Shown here: positions 63,813 through 64,000 of the stretch, piece after piece
Layout of the letters: every line of letters begins with the position of its first letter
Position numbering within the stretch: position 1 is the stretch's first letter
DNA from: Alkalibacterium sp.
Lineage (GTDB): Bacteria > Bacillota > Bacilli > Lactobacillales > Carnobacteriaceae_A
Assembly: GCA_020832185.1 (NCBI GenBank)
Contig: JAFIFE010000003.1
Span: 16,926 to 80,925, forward strand
DNA: 64,000 nt
Direction of reading: 5' to 3'
The notes under the pieces: model-generated
Told to the model about the DNA's origin: nothing
The model's input: the letters and a program-made list of their open reading frames with translations, nothing else
Database searches by the model: none
Program-made: the position numbers and the translations under genes

Positions 63813-64000
63813 GAGCAGTTTCACACTATCATAAGGGGCCATCAGAAGAATTATTTATAAATTAAGCATTATGGTGTTAAGTCAAGAGAATAAATTAGAG
63901 ACAGACAACTTATTTTCATGAAAAAGGGTGCACTGAACTAAACCGTCACGCACCCGAAGATACGTTCGGTTTACATCGTCGGATAGTCGTCCCTAAGAAA

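Noticed and set aside
63813..64000. End of window searched for tRNA, terminator or a new gene start
   Set aside because: Only weak short palindromes are visible, and no open frame with a ribosome-binding site begins before the edge.

Overview
The window reads as a chromosome segment of a low-GC Gram-positive bacterium of the Lactobacillales. The best fit is a Carnobacteriaceae-type organism (Alkalibacterium/Marinilactibacillus-like). This rests on gene content: a MurR/MurQ/MurP/MupG muropeptide island, a short ProB without a PUA domain, TyrA without an ACT domain, strong purine-rich Shine-Dalgarno sites, many GTG/TTG starts and c-di-GMP enzymes. The placement is inference, since there is no rRNA in the window. 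I see no rRNA, tRNA, IS element, prophage or CRISPR array.

Layout. 0-8 kb: the 3' end of a zinc alcohol dehydrogenase, a membrane GGDEF-EAL protein, an EamA transporter, two same-frame GNAT genes, an epoxide-hydrolase-like enzyme, a VOC protein, a DUF985 cupin whose start lies inside a parS-like palindrome, and an MFS transporter. 8-14 kb: murR-murQ-murP-mupG for MurNAc-containing muropeptides, then a frameshifted galactitol-type EIIC. 14-20.5 kb: a hydrolase / acyltransferase / DUF6320 cassette, then a NUDIX gene coupled to a PLD-helicase-DUF3427 gene. 20.5-25 kb: a PAS-GGDEF protein sharing its membrane domain with the first, an ion channel with an atypical filter, and an alpha/beta hydrolase. 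25-27.7 kb: a complete CstR-type persulfide operon with its operator. 27.8-36 kb: a PepSY lipoprotein, an HD phosphohydrolase, an M20 dipeptidase, a CPBP protease, an ABC exporter, trpS and a BltD-like acetyltransferase.

36-45 kb is a divergent aromatic supra-operon. Leftward are aroE-aroK-aroQ-tyrA. Rightward are a BacA-like gene, aroF, aroB, aroA, aroC and chorismate mutase. The rightward leader is the most unusual non-coding DNA here: a consensus promoter, a Tyr/Phe-rich leader peptide, mutually exclusive hairpins ending in a terminator (a textbook-like attenuator), and then six tandem ~70-bp units, each a hairpin whose arms differ between copies while mostly keeping their pairing.

45-52.6 kb: a SulP transporter with a disrupted start, proBA, and a GntR(YtrA-like)-ABC-secreted protein operon whose consensus promoter contains one of three copies of a TGTATTA-N6-TAATACA palindrome. 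52.8-64 kb is themed on the cell wall: two MATE paralogues flank an ATP-grasp ligase plus an atypical MurE-like ligase lacking the DNPxxE signature, followed by an M20 dipeptidase, a TraX protein, a membrane-anchored VanX-like peptidase and an Asp/Glu racemase. The strongest candidates for undescribed biology are the aro leader/repeat array, the ATP-grasp/MurE-like pair and the hydrolase-acyltransferase-DUF6320 cassette.
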